From Darksidea phi (Eukaryota > Ascomycota > Dothideomycetes > Pleosporales > Lentitheciaceae): a stretch of 24,679 nucleotides of DNA. The translations under genes were made by a program, and so were the position numbers. How positions within the stretch are numbered: position 1 is the first letter of the stretch; each line of letters opens with the position of its first letter. Shown piece by piece: positions 1 through 9,499 of this stretch. The stretch lies in contig JASJFT010000374.1 of assembly GCA_030770425.1 (NCBI GenBank), positions 1-24,679 of the forward strand, written 5' to 3'. The notes below the pieces were generated by a model that did no database searches, was not told the DNA's origin, and saw only the letters and a program-made list of their open reading frames with translations.

Positions 1-50
1 ACGTGGCTTTTTGTGTGTAGAAAGTTGGTGAGGGTGGCCACTCGCTTAGA

Positions 51-338
51 ATGGCCACTCGCTACGTAAACACGTTACCTCTTATAAGCGGAGATGATTA
101 TGTTGGCCCTACCCCGCCAGCAGTAGTAGAAGGAAGAGAGAAAGACGGTAATGGACCCAAAACACTACAAATGTCGGACTCGGATTATGGCGATACACTG
201 TCCTTTTCGGACAGCAACAGTAGCTCTGAGAACAGTGTAGACAACAAGCGAAAGCGAAAACCCGTGGTGAGCAGCCTGGTGAATAGCGTGGAGGAGTTCA
301 GCCAAAGACTGCATGAGCGAGAGGGCGAACGCCCCTAG
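51..338 (+). CDS. Unrecognised small acidic/Ser-rich protein, probably the last exon of a gene entering from the left
   Basis: An open frame of 95 codons from the ATG at 51 ends at a TAG before 339. I do not recognise the family. The middle is rich in Ser, Asp and Asn, followed by a basic cluster (KRKRK, about residues 66-70) that could be a nuclear localisation signal, then a short charged helix-like end. The frame stays open upstream of the ATG back to a TAG at 18-20. That TAG is preceded by a T/G-rich stretch and would serve as a 3' splice acceptor, so this may be the terminal exon of a longer gene rather than a complete gene. A 12-base direct repeat (35-46 and 52-63) surrounds the ATG. 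The composition looks like a disordered nuclear protein tail, but function is unknown. Confidence 0.4.
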   Translation: MATRYVNTLPLISGDDYVGPTPPAVVEGREKDGNGPKTLQMSDSDYGDTLSFSDSNSSSENSVDNKRKRKPVVSSLVNSVEEFSQRLHEREGERP

Positions 339-933
339 CGGAGTGCGACACGATAAACCTCAAGTGAGATATTGGCCCATAACAGTGGTATTTTTTTTTT
401 GTTTGTTTGTTTGGTCGCCTTTTCCCCCCCTGTAGTCCTGGAATTTTCGAGTGGCGGTAAATTAAGCTTCGACCAAGTTTGACACGTGAAGCTCAAACAA
501 CTGCTCCCGAAACTCAGCACGCGCTCGATCAGTTGATTACAGGGATGGCGCTGAAACCAAACACGATGTCGTACTCGTAAGCTGCGGCGGGAGGTGACGT
601 TGGCTCTCCCAAGCTGGTAATAGTTTCGGGCGGACGACGCGAAACACTAAAAGCTTGCATACGCATGCATTACATCCTCGGTCCATACTTGTACAATATA
701 ATCTTGCTTTCAGAGCCTCCGTCTAAAGTGGAACGCATTGCGCAAGCCTGCCGCTCGTTTCCGCAACGGATCTCCCGGCCCCTCCGGAGGGAGACAGAAC
801 ACCAGCTCAGCTTTCGTCGAGTGTTGCTGCGAACAGTATCCTTGTTCCTCACTTCCTATCGACCATGATACCCTCGCTTTCGACGTTCGACACACGCCGG
901 TGAACCGTCTGACAGCCGGCCAAGGACACAACT
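339..933. other. Intergenic region, 595 bp
   Basis: No convincing gene. A T-run near 390-400 continues into three GTTT units to about 412, followed by a C-run near 425-431. The second half, from about 660, is probably the promoter and 5' leader of the DUF3431 gene. The open frames seen here in several phases have no recognisable protein character. Confidence 0.5.
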
Positions 934-2235
934 ATGCTTGCCGGCCCGCCTCGCTTGCTGCCGATCCTTGCGATCCTTCTGCTGGTGGCCTTGGGTTGGA
1001 GCTCTATGCGCATCGCGAACTCGCCTTTACGTCCAAACCTCAGATTTGACCATCTGCGACCGAAGAAATCGAGTAATTCGGTAACAGCACTCCGCGGCGA
1101 TCCGCTGGACTTTAGCATTCCTCTGCGCTTTACAGATGGCGTGGCGAAGCCTCCAGGCTCGAATTACACCTACCGGATCGTGGTACCGAAGACGGCGGAT
1201 GAGGACTTGTCATGGATGATCAAAGAAATACCGGAGGAGTATATGGTCGTGTACGAGGTGGACAATCCGAATGCGAAGTACACGGTGCCCCAGAATAAGG
1301 GCCGCGAAGCAATGGTACGGCAGTTCAGCCCAAGTCGCGGTTTTGCAATGACGAAATGCTGATTGAAGCTCAACGTCTAGGTCTACCTCACGTACATGAT
1401 CGACCACTACGACGATCTCCCCGATAGCTCCATCTTCATACACGCCCACCGGCACGCGTGGCACAACAACCTGCTACAAGGGCAAGACGCTTCAGATATG
1501 CTGAAGAGGCTGAACCACGAGCGGGTTGCGCGGATGGGCTACATGAACCTGCGATGCCACCACGAGCCTGGCTGCCCTGACTGGATACACATGGACCGCC
1601 CCGGCGGTGACTTCGACTTCTTTCGCAAACCAGAAGAGATACACTGGCGGCGGCACATCTGGGAGGAAATCCACCCAGGCGCTCCCATTCCACCCTCCCT
1701 CTCCGGCGTCTGCTGCGCGCAATTTGCCGTAAGCCGTGACCGCATCCGCCAAGTCCCCATCGAGCGCTTCCAGCACTACCGCAACTGGCTCATGACCACA
1801 CCCATTCCCGACCAATACTCCGGCCGCGTCCTCGAGTACATCTGGCACTACATCTTCACCGGCCACGAAGTGTACTGTCCCGCGCAAAACTCGTGCTACT
1901 GCGACGGATATGGTATTTGTTTTGGCGGCCTTGCGAACTATAACGAGTATTGGGAGCGACAAGCAAAAAGAGATGCGCAGTTTGAGGAGCTAGAAAAGTA
2001 TAATAAAGAGGACGATGAGGCGAGAGAGGATGGGAACAAGGTGGTGAGGACCCAGAAGGAGAAAATGCGGATTGAGGATTTAAGAAAGGATATTGAAGAC
2101 GCGGATGTTTGGTTAGGGGAAAAGAGGGACGAGGCTTTCAAAAGAGGTGAGAGTGAAGAGGAGAGGAGGAAGGAGACGGAGAGTTGGGACTCGACTCATA
2201 TCATGGATTTTATGCCAGAAGGCGACCGCTTTTGA
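934..2235 (+). CDS. DUF3431 family protein with N-terminal membrane anchor (two exons)
   Basis: Exons 934-1314 and 1381-2235 give 411 aa. The 66-nt intron has a GTACGG donor, a GCTGATT branch-like site and a CTAG acceptor, and it joins in frame (..GREAM / VYLTYMIDHYDDLPD..). Residues about 8-22 are a hydrophobic stretch after a short N-terminus, which suggests a signal anchor and a secretory-pathway location. The body carries features I associate with fungal DUF3431: YRIVVPK, the Y-x-x-Y-DDLP segment, the H-x-HRHAWHN motif and several conserved Cys/Trp positions (CCAQFAVSR, WHYIFTG). The family has no established reaction to my knowledge; a glycosyltransferase-like role has been suggested for relatives but cannot be read from the sequence. 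The last 80 or so residues are highly charged (Glu/Lys/Arg) and probably helical or coiled-coil. Confidence 0.85.
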
Positions 2236-3212
2236 GATGGGGATTGCGTAGGGTCTGGCGTTAGGAGGTTCGCATCGTTGAATTCTTTGTATAAATGTTG
2301 GAGGACATCTTTAGGAGTTTTGGGGGTAAGGTCGTGGACCGTTGGGAGGTGCTCTGATGTCTCTATATAAAGCCTATGTGACTTCTAATGCATCGCTTGT
2401 TGATGTGTTGTCCTTCAAAGTCGCAGCATGTTTTGCACAGGTGAAAGTAGCCTTGCGTCAATGACCTACGCCCTGCTCATGCCTATAACGGCATGCAAGC
2501 CATGCGTCGTTTTATTTCTGCTTAGGTAAAGCTGGCTCGTACAGTTTCCTCTGGCCATGTTCGAGTTGGGGATCACTACTCCGTGTAACAATCCCTTACC
2601 TCCACAAACCATTGTCGAATGGGCATGTTTGGCTCACTCGTCGTCCGAAAGCGGTTTGGTTCGACTACAAGTCCACGTGCTCATGCGCCTGCCCGTCGCT
2701 TCTTCCACACCTATTACTCTGTCGCAGTGACATCAGACGCGAAACAATCGAGCGCAATGTTTTGGGTGCCTCTCCGCTCCGGTCTCATTTGTGTGTGAAG
2801 TGGGACTGGGCGGTGGGCCGTTCTCGCCTCGGACGTACCACCACAGCGACTTTTTGACGTCTCAGCTTTCTTACGCTCGCTATCTATACCCCGCTCGCTC
2901 GCTGGTGCGCCTTCTCTTCACGTCGCACAAAGGTCCGTACACTTAACTGGGCATTTCTGGCATGGTGTACTACGAGAAAAGTCGTCGTTGCAATCGCGCT
3001 TGTTGAGCTGTTTGTTGTAAGAGGAGGATCGAAAGTTTGGCAGCGATAGAAAGTAGCATTCACCACGGACTTTGGTCAGTTGTTGTATAGAGCGCCGTCT
3101 TCTGCAGCGCAAGAGTTTTGGTTTTTGCATCGTTCCTACGTCGCGTACTGCAACGCCTTTTGACACACGACCGGACGGCGAGTACAAAATCGGCACTAGC
3201 CTAGGTTACACC
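2236..3212. other. Intergenic region, 977 bp, upstream of the DNA methyltransferase
   Basis: No supported gene. It contains the 3' flank of the DUF3431 gene, a TATATAAA element at 2364-2371, and pyrimidine-rich stretches close to the methyltransferase start that look like a typical fungal core promoter and leader. An open frame at 2612-2857 has no protein-like character. Confidence 0.45.
2364..2371 (+). promoter_or_regulatory. TATA-box-like element
   Basis: TATATAAA on the plus strand, 850 bp upstream of the methyltransferase start and 129 bp past the DUF3431 stop. It is a good match to a TATA consensus but is far from the only downstream gene, and the first ATG after it (2389) opens only a very short frame. 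It may drive a long leader, a non-coding transcript, or nothing. Confidence 0.25.
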
Positions 3213-6200
3213 ATGACCACAACATCGACGTCCGCCACCAAGTTCCGAGCAAAAAGTCCCAGAGTCGTCATCAACAAGTCGCGATCGGATACCCGGACAG
3301 CCAAAACAGAAGATCATGACTATCCGAGGTCGCGCGATGAAAGCTGGAAGCACTCCTTGCCGGTCACGCTTGAAGCGAGCGCGCTCGCCAGCCTGAAAGT
3401 AAGTAGGACGCTCACCGAACATTATTGAGAGAGGCTAACCTCCGGCAGCTTGCGTGGGACGCTAGTGACCACGAAATCCCCGAATATGAGGGCTACAAGA
3501 AGCAAAAAGAGTTTCTGACTGCCGATCTGGACGACTTTGAGATATACACTTCACCAAAACAAAGATTTGGGCATGAGCTCATCTCATTAGATTTCCTCGA
3601 TGTCCGCGGGAAGGAACTACTCTTCGACGGCGTCTTGTCCATCGGGGCCGTGCGACTCTATGTTCAAGGCGTTTCAATCAAAGTCTATTCTATCGAAGGA
3701 TACAGCGAGGACGAGAGCCCTACTGCAGTGGCCTATATACAGTCACAAAGGGCGAGCTGCGACCCCCAATACGACGTTTGGTATCGACTCAAGAACCCAA
3801 GTCGTCGCTATCGGCGATTTCATCGCGTGTTTCAATGGGTAGCCATACTCGGCAAGCATACAATTGATTTCTTAGAGACACGACAGAGAGGAATACTTGT
3901 AGGCCTTGATGCTTTCCGACAAGACTTCTACGAGTGGCTCACACAACGGTTCCCGAATAATACTGAGTTGAATGACTGGTTGAAGGCGTTCGGAGGTACA
4001 GACTTTCGCAGATCTATACATGCTCACATCGATTATCTAGGCCGGGAAGCCTACAATCTTCCCAATTGTAGAGCTCTATTGAAGCATTCGCTTTGGGCAG
4101 ATTGTATGCGAGAGGATCATTATCGTATCAAGCCTCAAGCTGTCTTGTGCGACAAGACTGTAACCACCCCGCATACCTACAGGTGCTTCAAAAATAGATA
4201 TTTCGCAGAGTTTCTAGTCGAAACGCAGCCATCTGATGAGGTTCGAGATGCACAGGAGTCTAGGAAACGTCTACTCGGGTTCCCATGCGGCCCACCCCCA
4301 TATATGAAACCCTGCCCAGACGTATTCACTTCTCGCCGCGAAACGCCCGTATTCAATATTGGGGATGTCGTCGCAATCCTCCCTGACGAAGTAGAGGAGC
4401 GACTTTGGCGAAAGCAAGCAAAGGATATCGCAGCCAAATACGAATGGTTCGCTTACGTCCAAAAGATCAAGACCACAAAAATCGGACAGCAACGGCTTTT
4501 CGTTATCTGGCTGTACCGTCCAGAGGATACCACGATATCTACTACCGATTACCCGGTCACCAAGGAACTATTCTTATCGGATCATTGCAACTGTAACGAA
4601 CCCGAGCTTCTTGCTAACGAAGCGGGGCGGCGTTGCACAATAGAGTGGTTTTCTAAAGCGATGGACACCCGAGATGATTTCTTGGTACGAAGCAAATATA
4701 TCACCGAAGACAGTTCTTTCGTGAGCTTAAAACACGACGACTTTCAATGCGACTGCTCTAAGCCAAAATCTGCATCAATTAACAGCTATGTCCGCGGCGA
4801 TACTGCGTATATCACGAAAAGCCGGGACGGAGAGCATACTCTAGAGCCAGTCGTTGTTCACCAAATCGATCCCGTGCAGCAAGAGGTGATCGTACGCCGG
4901 CTCCTTCGCCTGAAGGACTGTTCGATTATTCCTAGCAACATAGTACGACAGAACATTGCAGAAAATGAGCTGGTATGGACGACTGGCCTGTTTAAGGTCC
5001 CATGCCAACGGGTCCAGCGGAAATGCTATATCCGTTACTTTGCCAGAACTGACGTGGCTTCTCATGCTGTGCCCTTTCCATATAACAGGGGTGGCGCCGG
5101 AGATTTTTGGGTACTCTCGTCACAGTTGATAATGGCAGACAAGCCCTACATTGAGTCACTGCAAGAGCCGCCAACTATCTTGCATCAAGGTCCTGACTTT
5201 AACGCTGTGTCTACTTCCTTGAATGGGAAACTCTGTGGACTCAGCCTCTTCAGCGGTTGTGGAAACCTTGACAAAGGCCTTGAGGAGGGCAACGCTGTCG
5301 AATTTAAGACAGCAGTTGAAATGTGTTCAGAGGCTGTTCATACTCTCCACGCCAATGCGCGTCATCCAGAAGACCTAAAACTTTGGCTTGGCTCTGTCGA
5401 TGACTACCTGAAAACACTTCTTACGTACAAAGACATGAAGAAGATCGTCGCTCGCATAGGGGAGGTAGCAGTCATTGCTGCTGGTAGTCCGTGTCCAGGA
5501 TTTTCAACCCTGCAACAAGACTGGCTGAGTGAGAAATCACTCAGGAATGCCTCACACGTAACCACCTTTTGCTCCTTCGTGGACATATATCGTCCAAAGT
5601 GGGCTTTCCTAGAGAACGTGGTCAATATGGCGTGTGTACGTACTGGCTTTGAAGACGAGCGGGTGCTATCGCAGATTATTGCCTGTCTGGTGTCTATGGG
5701 ATACCAAGTCAGACAATTTGTAATGAGTGCCTGGAATTACGGGAGTCCACAGCAACGCTCGAGGCTCATTCTCTCAATTGCTGCTCCGGGTCTTGCACCG
5801 CTCGATCCACCCCAATACACTCACAGCCATCCAAATGGTATTTTTCGTCGCAGCATTGGAGAACTCCTAAACGGCCAGAAATTCGGCACTCAGGACAACG
5901 GCCCAACACCTTTCCCTTTCGTTACCGCCGAGAAAGCGACTGCACATTTGCCAGATATTGGTAACGGTAATGTTCACGCATGTATTGAGTATCCAGACCA
6001 TCGACTTCCAAGGACAATGAGCGTAAAGGAACGAACGATCATGTCGTATATCCCCATAGATCCTCCAGGCATGGGGCTCGCAGAAGCCGTGACGCTTGGC
6101 CTTGTACCACACGAACTATATGCCAATAAAAAAGAGGTTGGAAGATCGTACAGACGAATAACAAAGGATGGCCTTTTCCAAACCGTAGTCACCAAGCCAT

Positions 6201-7348
6201 CTCCACAGGATGCTCGAGCCGGTGCCGTCGTCCACTGGTCTCAAAACAGGCCCATGACGATTGAGGAAGCTAGAATCACCCAAGGAATTCCACCAGAGGA
6301 AGTCATCATTGGGTCAACCGCCGAGCAGATAAGGATGGTCGGCAACGCGGTCGACAGAAGAGTGTCGGAGCAATTGGGCTTGTCCCTACGGCGCGCCGTT
6401 GAACAGTCCCCGCCTGAGATTTTGCATGCAGGCGAAATATCACTGAATAGATATAACGCCAATTCTGGACCAATCGAAAGGAGGTACCTTGTGTGCGTCA
6501 AGGTCCCGAAGCTCGTTTCTCCTCCACGTGCGCTCAAATCCATGAGTACTTCTGGCGTGGACACTGAAACTGAAACCGAAACCGACGGTGTTAACCGCAG
6601 CCCAACCTCTAATCTCAGCTCCAATAGCACTATGTCTGACGCCCACGTGAACGTAAAAGATCCCGTGTCGTCATACCCCTCACCATCTAAGCAAGGTCTA
6701 TCGAGCGAGCCACTCCCAACTCCTGTGGCGACAAATCAGGACAATACCCTTCGCCACCTCTCACGTACCTTCACCCATGGCATAGAATTTCCATGTCCCT
6801 CCGCTTCCCCGTCTTCAAGTTTGCCCGTCCGTGAAAAACGTGCACGCGATGAAAGCAAAAGCTTTGAAAGCGCCCAAGACATCAATGGGGAATCAACGCC
6901 TAGAAAGCGAGCGAAAGCCCCCTCGAAATGGAATCCCCTCGTCGCTCTTCCGTCCGACATTCCTCCCTCTGAAGCCGTAGACACAATGCTCGCAAATCTC
7001 TATGGCACTCCAGAGCTCGAACAAACTGCGACCATCATTCAGTCCAACGAAGACATCAAGTCAAGAAAATCGTATCCACCCCGAGCCACCGAACACCGCC
7101 TACCAGCGAAGTTCCCTCGGACAGCCCCATCCAAGGAGCCTGCCAAACTCAGCGAGTCTACTATACCGCAGAGATCCGCAAATTTCAGTAGCACGACGAC
7201 AAACGAAGTACCTAACCTAGCTCGTGCGAACTCGGTGTCTCGAAAGACGCGCCATTCGGGTTTACCGGTCAAGTTTGCGCCGCAAAATTGGAACAAGGTG
7301 CCAGAGAAGGAGATACAGAAAGCGAGGGGCTCCCGTCCATATGCTTAG
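3213..7348 (+). CDS. dim-2: DNA (cytosine-5) methyltransferase, DIM-2 type
   Basis: Exons 3213-3398 and 3449-7348 give 1361 aa. The 50-nt intron has a GTAAGT donor, a GCTAACC branch and a CAG acceptor. Domains in order: an N-terminal region with a targeting-domain-like segment containing DVWYRLK-P (about residues 100-220); a first BAH domain starting near FNIGDVVAI with VIWLYRPEDT; a second BAH-like segment from YVRGDTAYI; then the catalytic domain (about 657-1045). The catalytic domain has motif I (LSLFSGCGNLDKG), motif IV (GSPCPGFS, catalytic Cys744), motif VI (Glu784-Asn785-Val786), motif VIII-like QQRSRLI and motif X (MVGNAV, near 1027). A Ser/Pro-rich tail of about 300 residues follows. 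The BAH pair plus this catalytic core is the architecture of DIM-2, which in Neurospora performs cytosine methylation, mostly at RIP-mutated repeats, after recruitment by HP1. No stops or frameshifts interrupt it. An in-frame upstream ATG at 3072 exists, but the residues it would add do not look conserved. Confidence 0.9.
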
Positions 7349-7620
7349 AGGGCGTTGGCGGAGAGGGATCTGGAGGCTAGCATTTTGTTCTGGCGCATTG
7401 CGTAAGAGTGGATAAGAGGCGCACACACGTTCGATGTTGCCTAGCTCGAGTTTAGGTACGTGAGGTGGGAGACGGTAGGGGTTCTTGCAGACTATGGGTT
7501 TAGGAGCATCGTTTTCACAATTACTTTGCATTTGTTGTACTCCACTGCGATTCTTGGTGTACATAGGTAGCTCTCAATAAGTCTATGCATACCAATCTAT
7601 TCGTGACCTCGCTCGTCCAC

Positions 7621-8895
7621 CTACTTCCAAGTAACGCTCCACGTCGCCTCCCCCCTTCTAAACGGCACAATCTCCACACCCAAACCATCCTTCCTCAAAA
7701 CATCCACAACCCTCTCCTGCCCCCTCTTCAACAAAATCCTCTCCCCCCTCTCATCCACCACCCCATAAAACGCCCTCCCCCACCCCCCAAAAAACCCCTC
7801 CAACCGCTCCACGGTAACATCCCCCTCGCTCACAACGCCCCTCTCAACCCCCTTCGCCAGCGCATCAAGCACATACGGCACAGCATACGGCTGCGTAAAA
7901 ACGCCGGCAGCCACCTTATCCTCGCCCCTCTTCTTCTCCCGCTGATGCGGCGCACTATCCGTGCCCAGAAAGAACTTCCCCGCATGGGACGGCGCGACGA
8001 TAGCGCGGAGGAGCGCGTCGCGATCCTCGGGCGTTTTGGCAACGGGCTTGCAGAAGCAGAAGGGGTCGCCGGGCCAGTCGTCTATGGTGAGGCTGAGGTG
8101 GTGCGCCGTGATGGTGCCGCGGACGGTGGGACCGAGAGCGAGAACGGCGTCGAGGGCCGCGGAAGTACTGCAGTGCTCTAGGATGATGCGTAGTTTTGGG
8201 AAGCGTTCGTGCAATGCTTTTAGGGTTGGTAGGAAGGCGGGTTCTGCGTTGAGGATCGTAATGGCTTTGGTATCCTTTGTGGTTGATGAATGGGCGTGGG
8301 CAGGTGTTGAGGGGACTTCGCCGTGGAGATTCAGTACCATGTCTTGTTTTTCCATTTCTTCGAAAACTGGATAAAACGTTTTGTAGTCGATGACGCCGGA
8401 TGAAGAGTTCTTTTGCTATATCAGTACTGCAAATGCAATACAAGGGATGTGAAGGGAGGAGGAGGGGGTGGGGGAGGAAGGGGGGGTGACATACAGTCGT
8501 CACACCAGCAGGATAACTCTTCACGCCCGTAACCCCCTTTTCCTTCGCCTCCCTAATAACCTCAGGCGTGATACTCTCATGCAGATACAAACTCATAAAA
8601 AAGTCAACATTGGGTTCGATAGCCTGCAAGCGGTCGCGGTATTCGAGACATTGCTGAACGGTCGTAACGGGAGGGACGAGATTAGGCTGTCCGTAGGATC
8701 AACATGATGAAGTTTGAAGGGAAACCATAGGAAACTTCAGAGAGTAGGTATTTAACCTACCATAACATAAACCTGGTTAACTCCACCGCTCCTCACCGTC
8801 GGCGTAACCAGCTCCGCCATCTCGCCATCTCTCAAATGCACGTGTGCATCAAACGCCGCGGGCAACTCAATCTGGTCCACATGTAAGAAGTTCAT
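7621..8895 (-). CDS. URA4: Dihydroorotase (pyrimidine biosynthesis)
   Basis: Exons 8895-8761, 8686-8495 and 8409-7621 give 371 aa, close to yeast Ura4 (364) and E. coli PyrC (348). It cyclises carbamoyl-aspartate to dihydroorotate, the third step of UMP synthesis, in the cytosol. Visible zinc/catalytic residues are His18 and His20 in AHVHLRD, Lys101 in GVKSYPAG (the carbamylated lysine), His138 in LNLHGE, His188 in ILEHCST and Asp260 in LGTDSAPH. Intron 1 (8760-8687) has a GTAGGT donor; intron 2 (8494-8410) has a GTATGT donor and joins VTT to NSSSGV exactly where PyrC relatives continue. The ATG at 8895 (MNFLHVD) is chosen; a frame extending to 8934 has no ATG. It is convergent with the methyltransferase, with 272 bp between the two stops. 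Confidence 0.95.
8454..8486 (+). other. G-quadruplex-type G-run motif inside dihydroorotase intron 2
   Basis: Plus-strand G-runs at 8454-8456, 8464-8468, 8470-8474 and 8480-8486 lie within the 85-nt intron of the minus-strand gene, so the transcript strand is a C-rich tract just after the donor. This meets the usual G3+ with short loops pattern. Function is unknown; it may simply be a pyrimidine-rich intron. Confidence 0.6.
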
Positions 8896-9499
8896 GTTCG
8901 CGAGCCACCGTTGAGATGGTTGATGGCGGGGCAAGTGGGATGTTTCCTTTTTGGCACTGAGCTATTTTGTCGGAGCTAGTACCGAATAGGTAATCACGAT
9001 CGAGGTGGAACTCCTTATTGAGATGAGTTGACGCGAAGGAGAGGGAAGTGACACAGCGAGAAATCTATTTCCTTCAGGGACAGACACGGGATCGATGCTA
9101 TGCAGTTCACCATTTGCTAACCTGTAGCCCAGTCCATTCCCAAAACTCACACACACACACTAACTCCCTTCGAAACGCCCAACACTCCCATTCTTCATCT
9201 AGTAAAGAAATGCTTGTTCCTCCATCCATCGCCAGAGAGCAGGCCATGCTGTACAAACAACAAAAAAAGGGTAAGAGGGGAGCGTTAGCTACAAGATATC
9301 ATGCATTCATAGTTCATGGAAGTCGTGATGCCTACCGGCACGAGCCGTACAGTGGCGCAAAGCCTGCCTGGCTCTTTGGAATAACGAGAAGCGAGCATTT
9401 GGGGAAGGAGAAGAGGATGCTGATTGTCTTCCAAGAAACCTATCATGCGCTCCACAGCTCCACTGCGACACCTTTAGTAAGTGGAAAATCGCATGGTTT
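8896..9499. other. Intergenic region, 604 bp
   Basis: 5' flank of dihydroorotase and 3' flank of the RBR ligase, both on the minus strand. It holds a short CA repeat at about 9148-9160. A 173-codon plus-strand open frame crossing it has no protein-like composition and runs into the last exon of the ligase, so it is not taken as a gene. Confidence 0.5.

Noticed and set aside
2612..2857. An 81-codon frame upstream of the methyltransferase
   Set aside because: No coding-like composition or family likeness; the region looks like promoter and leader.
7585..8181. A 198-codon plus-strand frame rich in Pro, Leu and His
   Set aside because: It is the antisense of the well-supported third exon of dihydroorotase.
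8896..8934. N-terminal extension of dihydroorotase
   Set aside because: The extended frame has no ATG; the ATG at 8895 gives the family's normal length and N-terminus.
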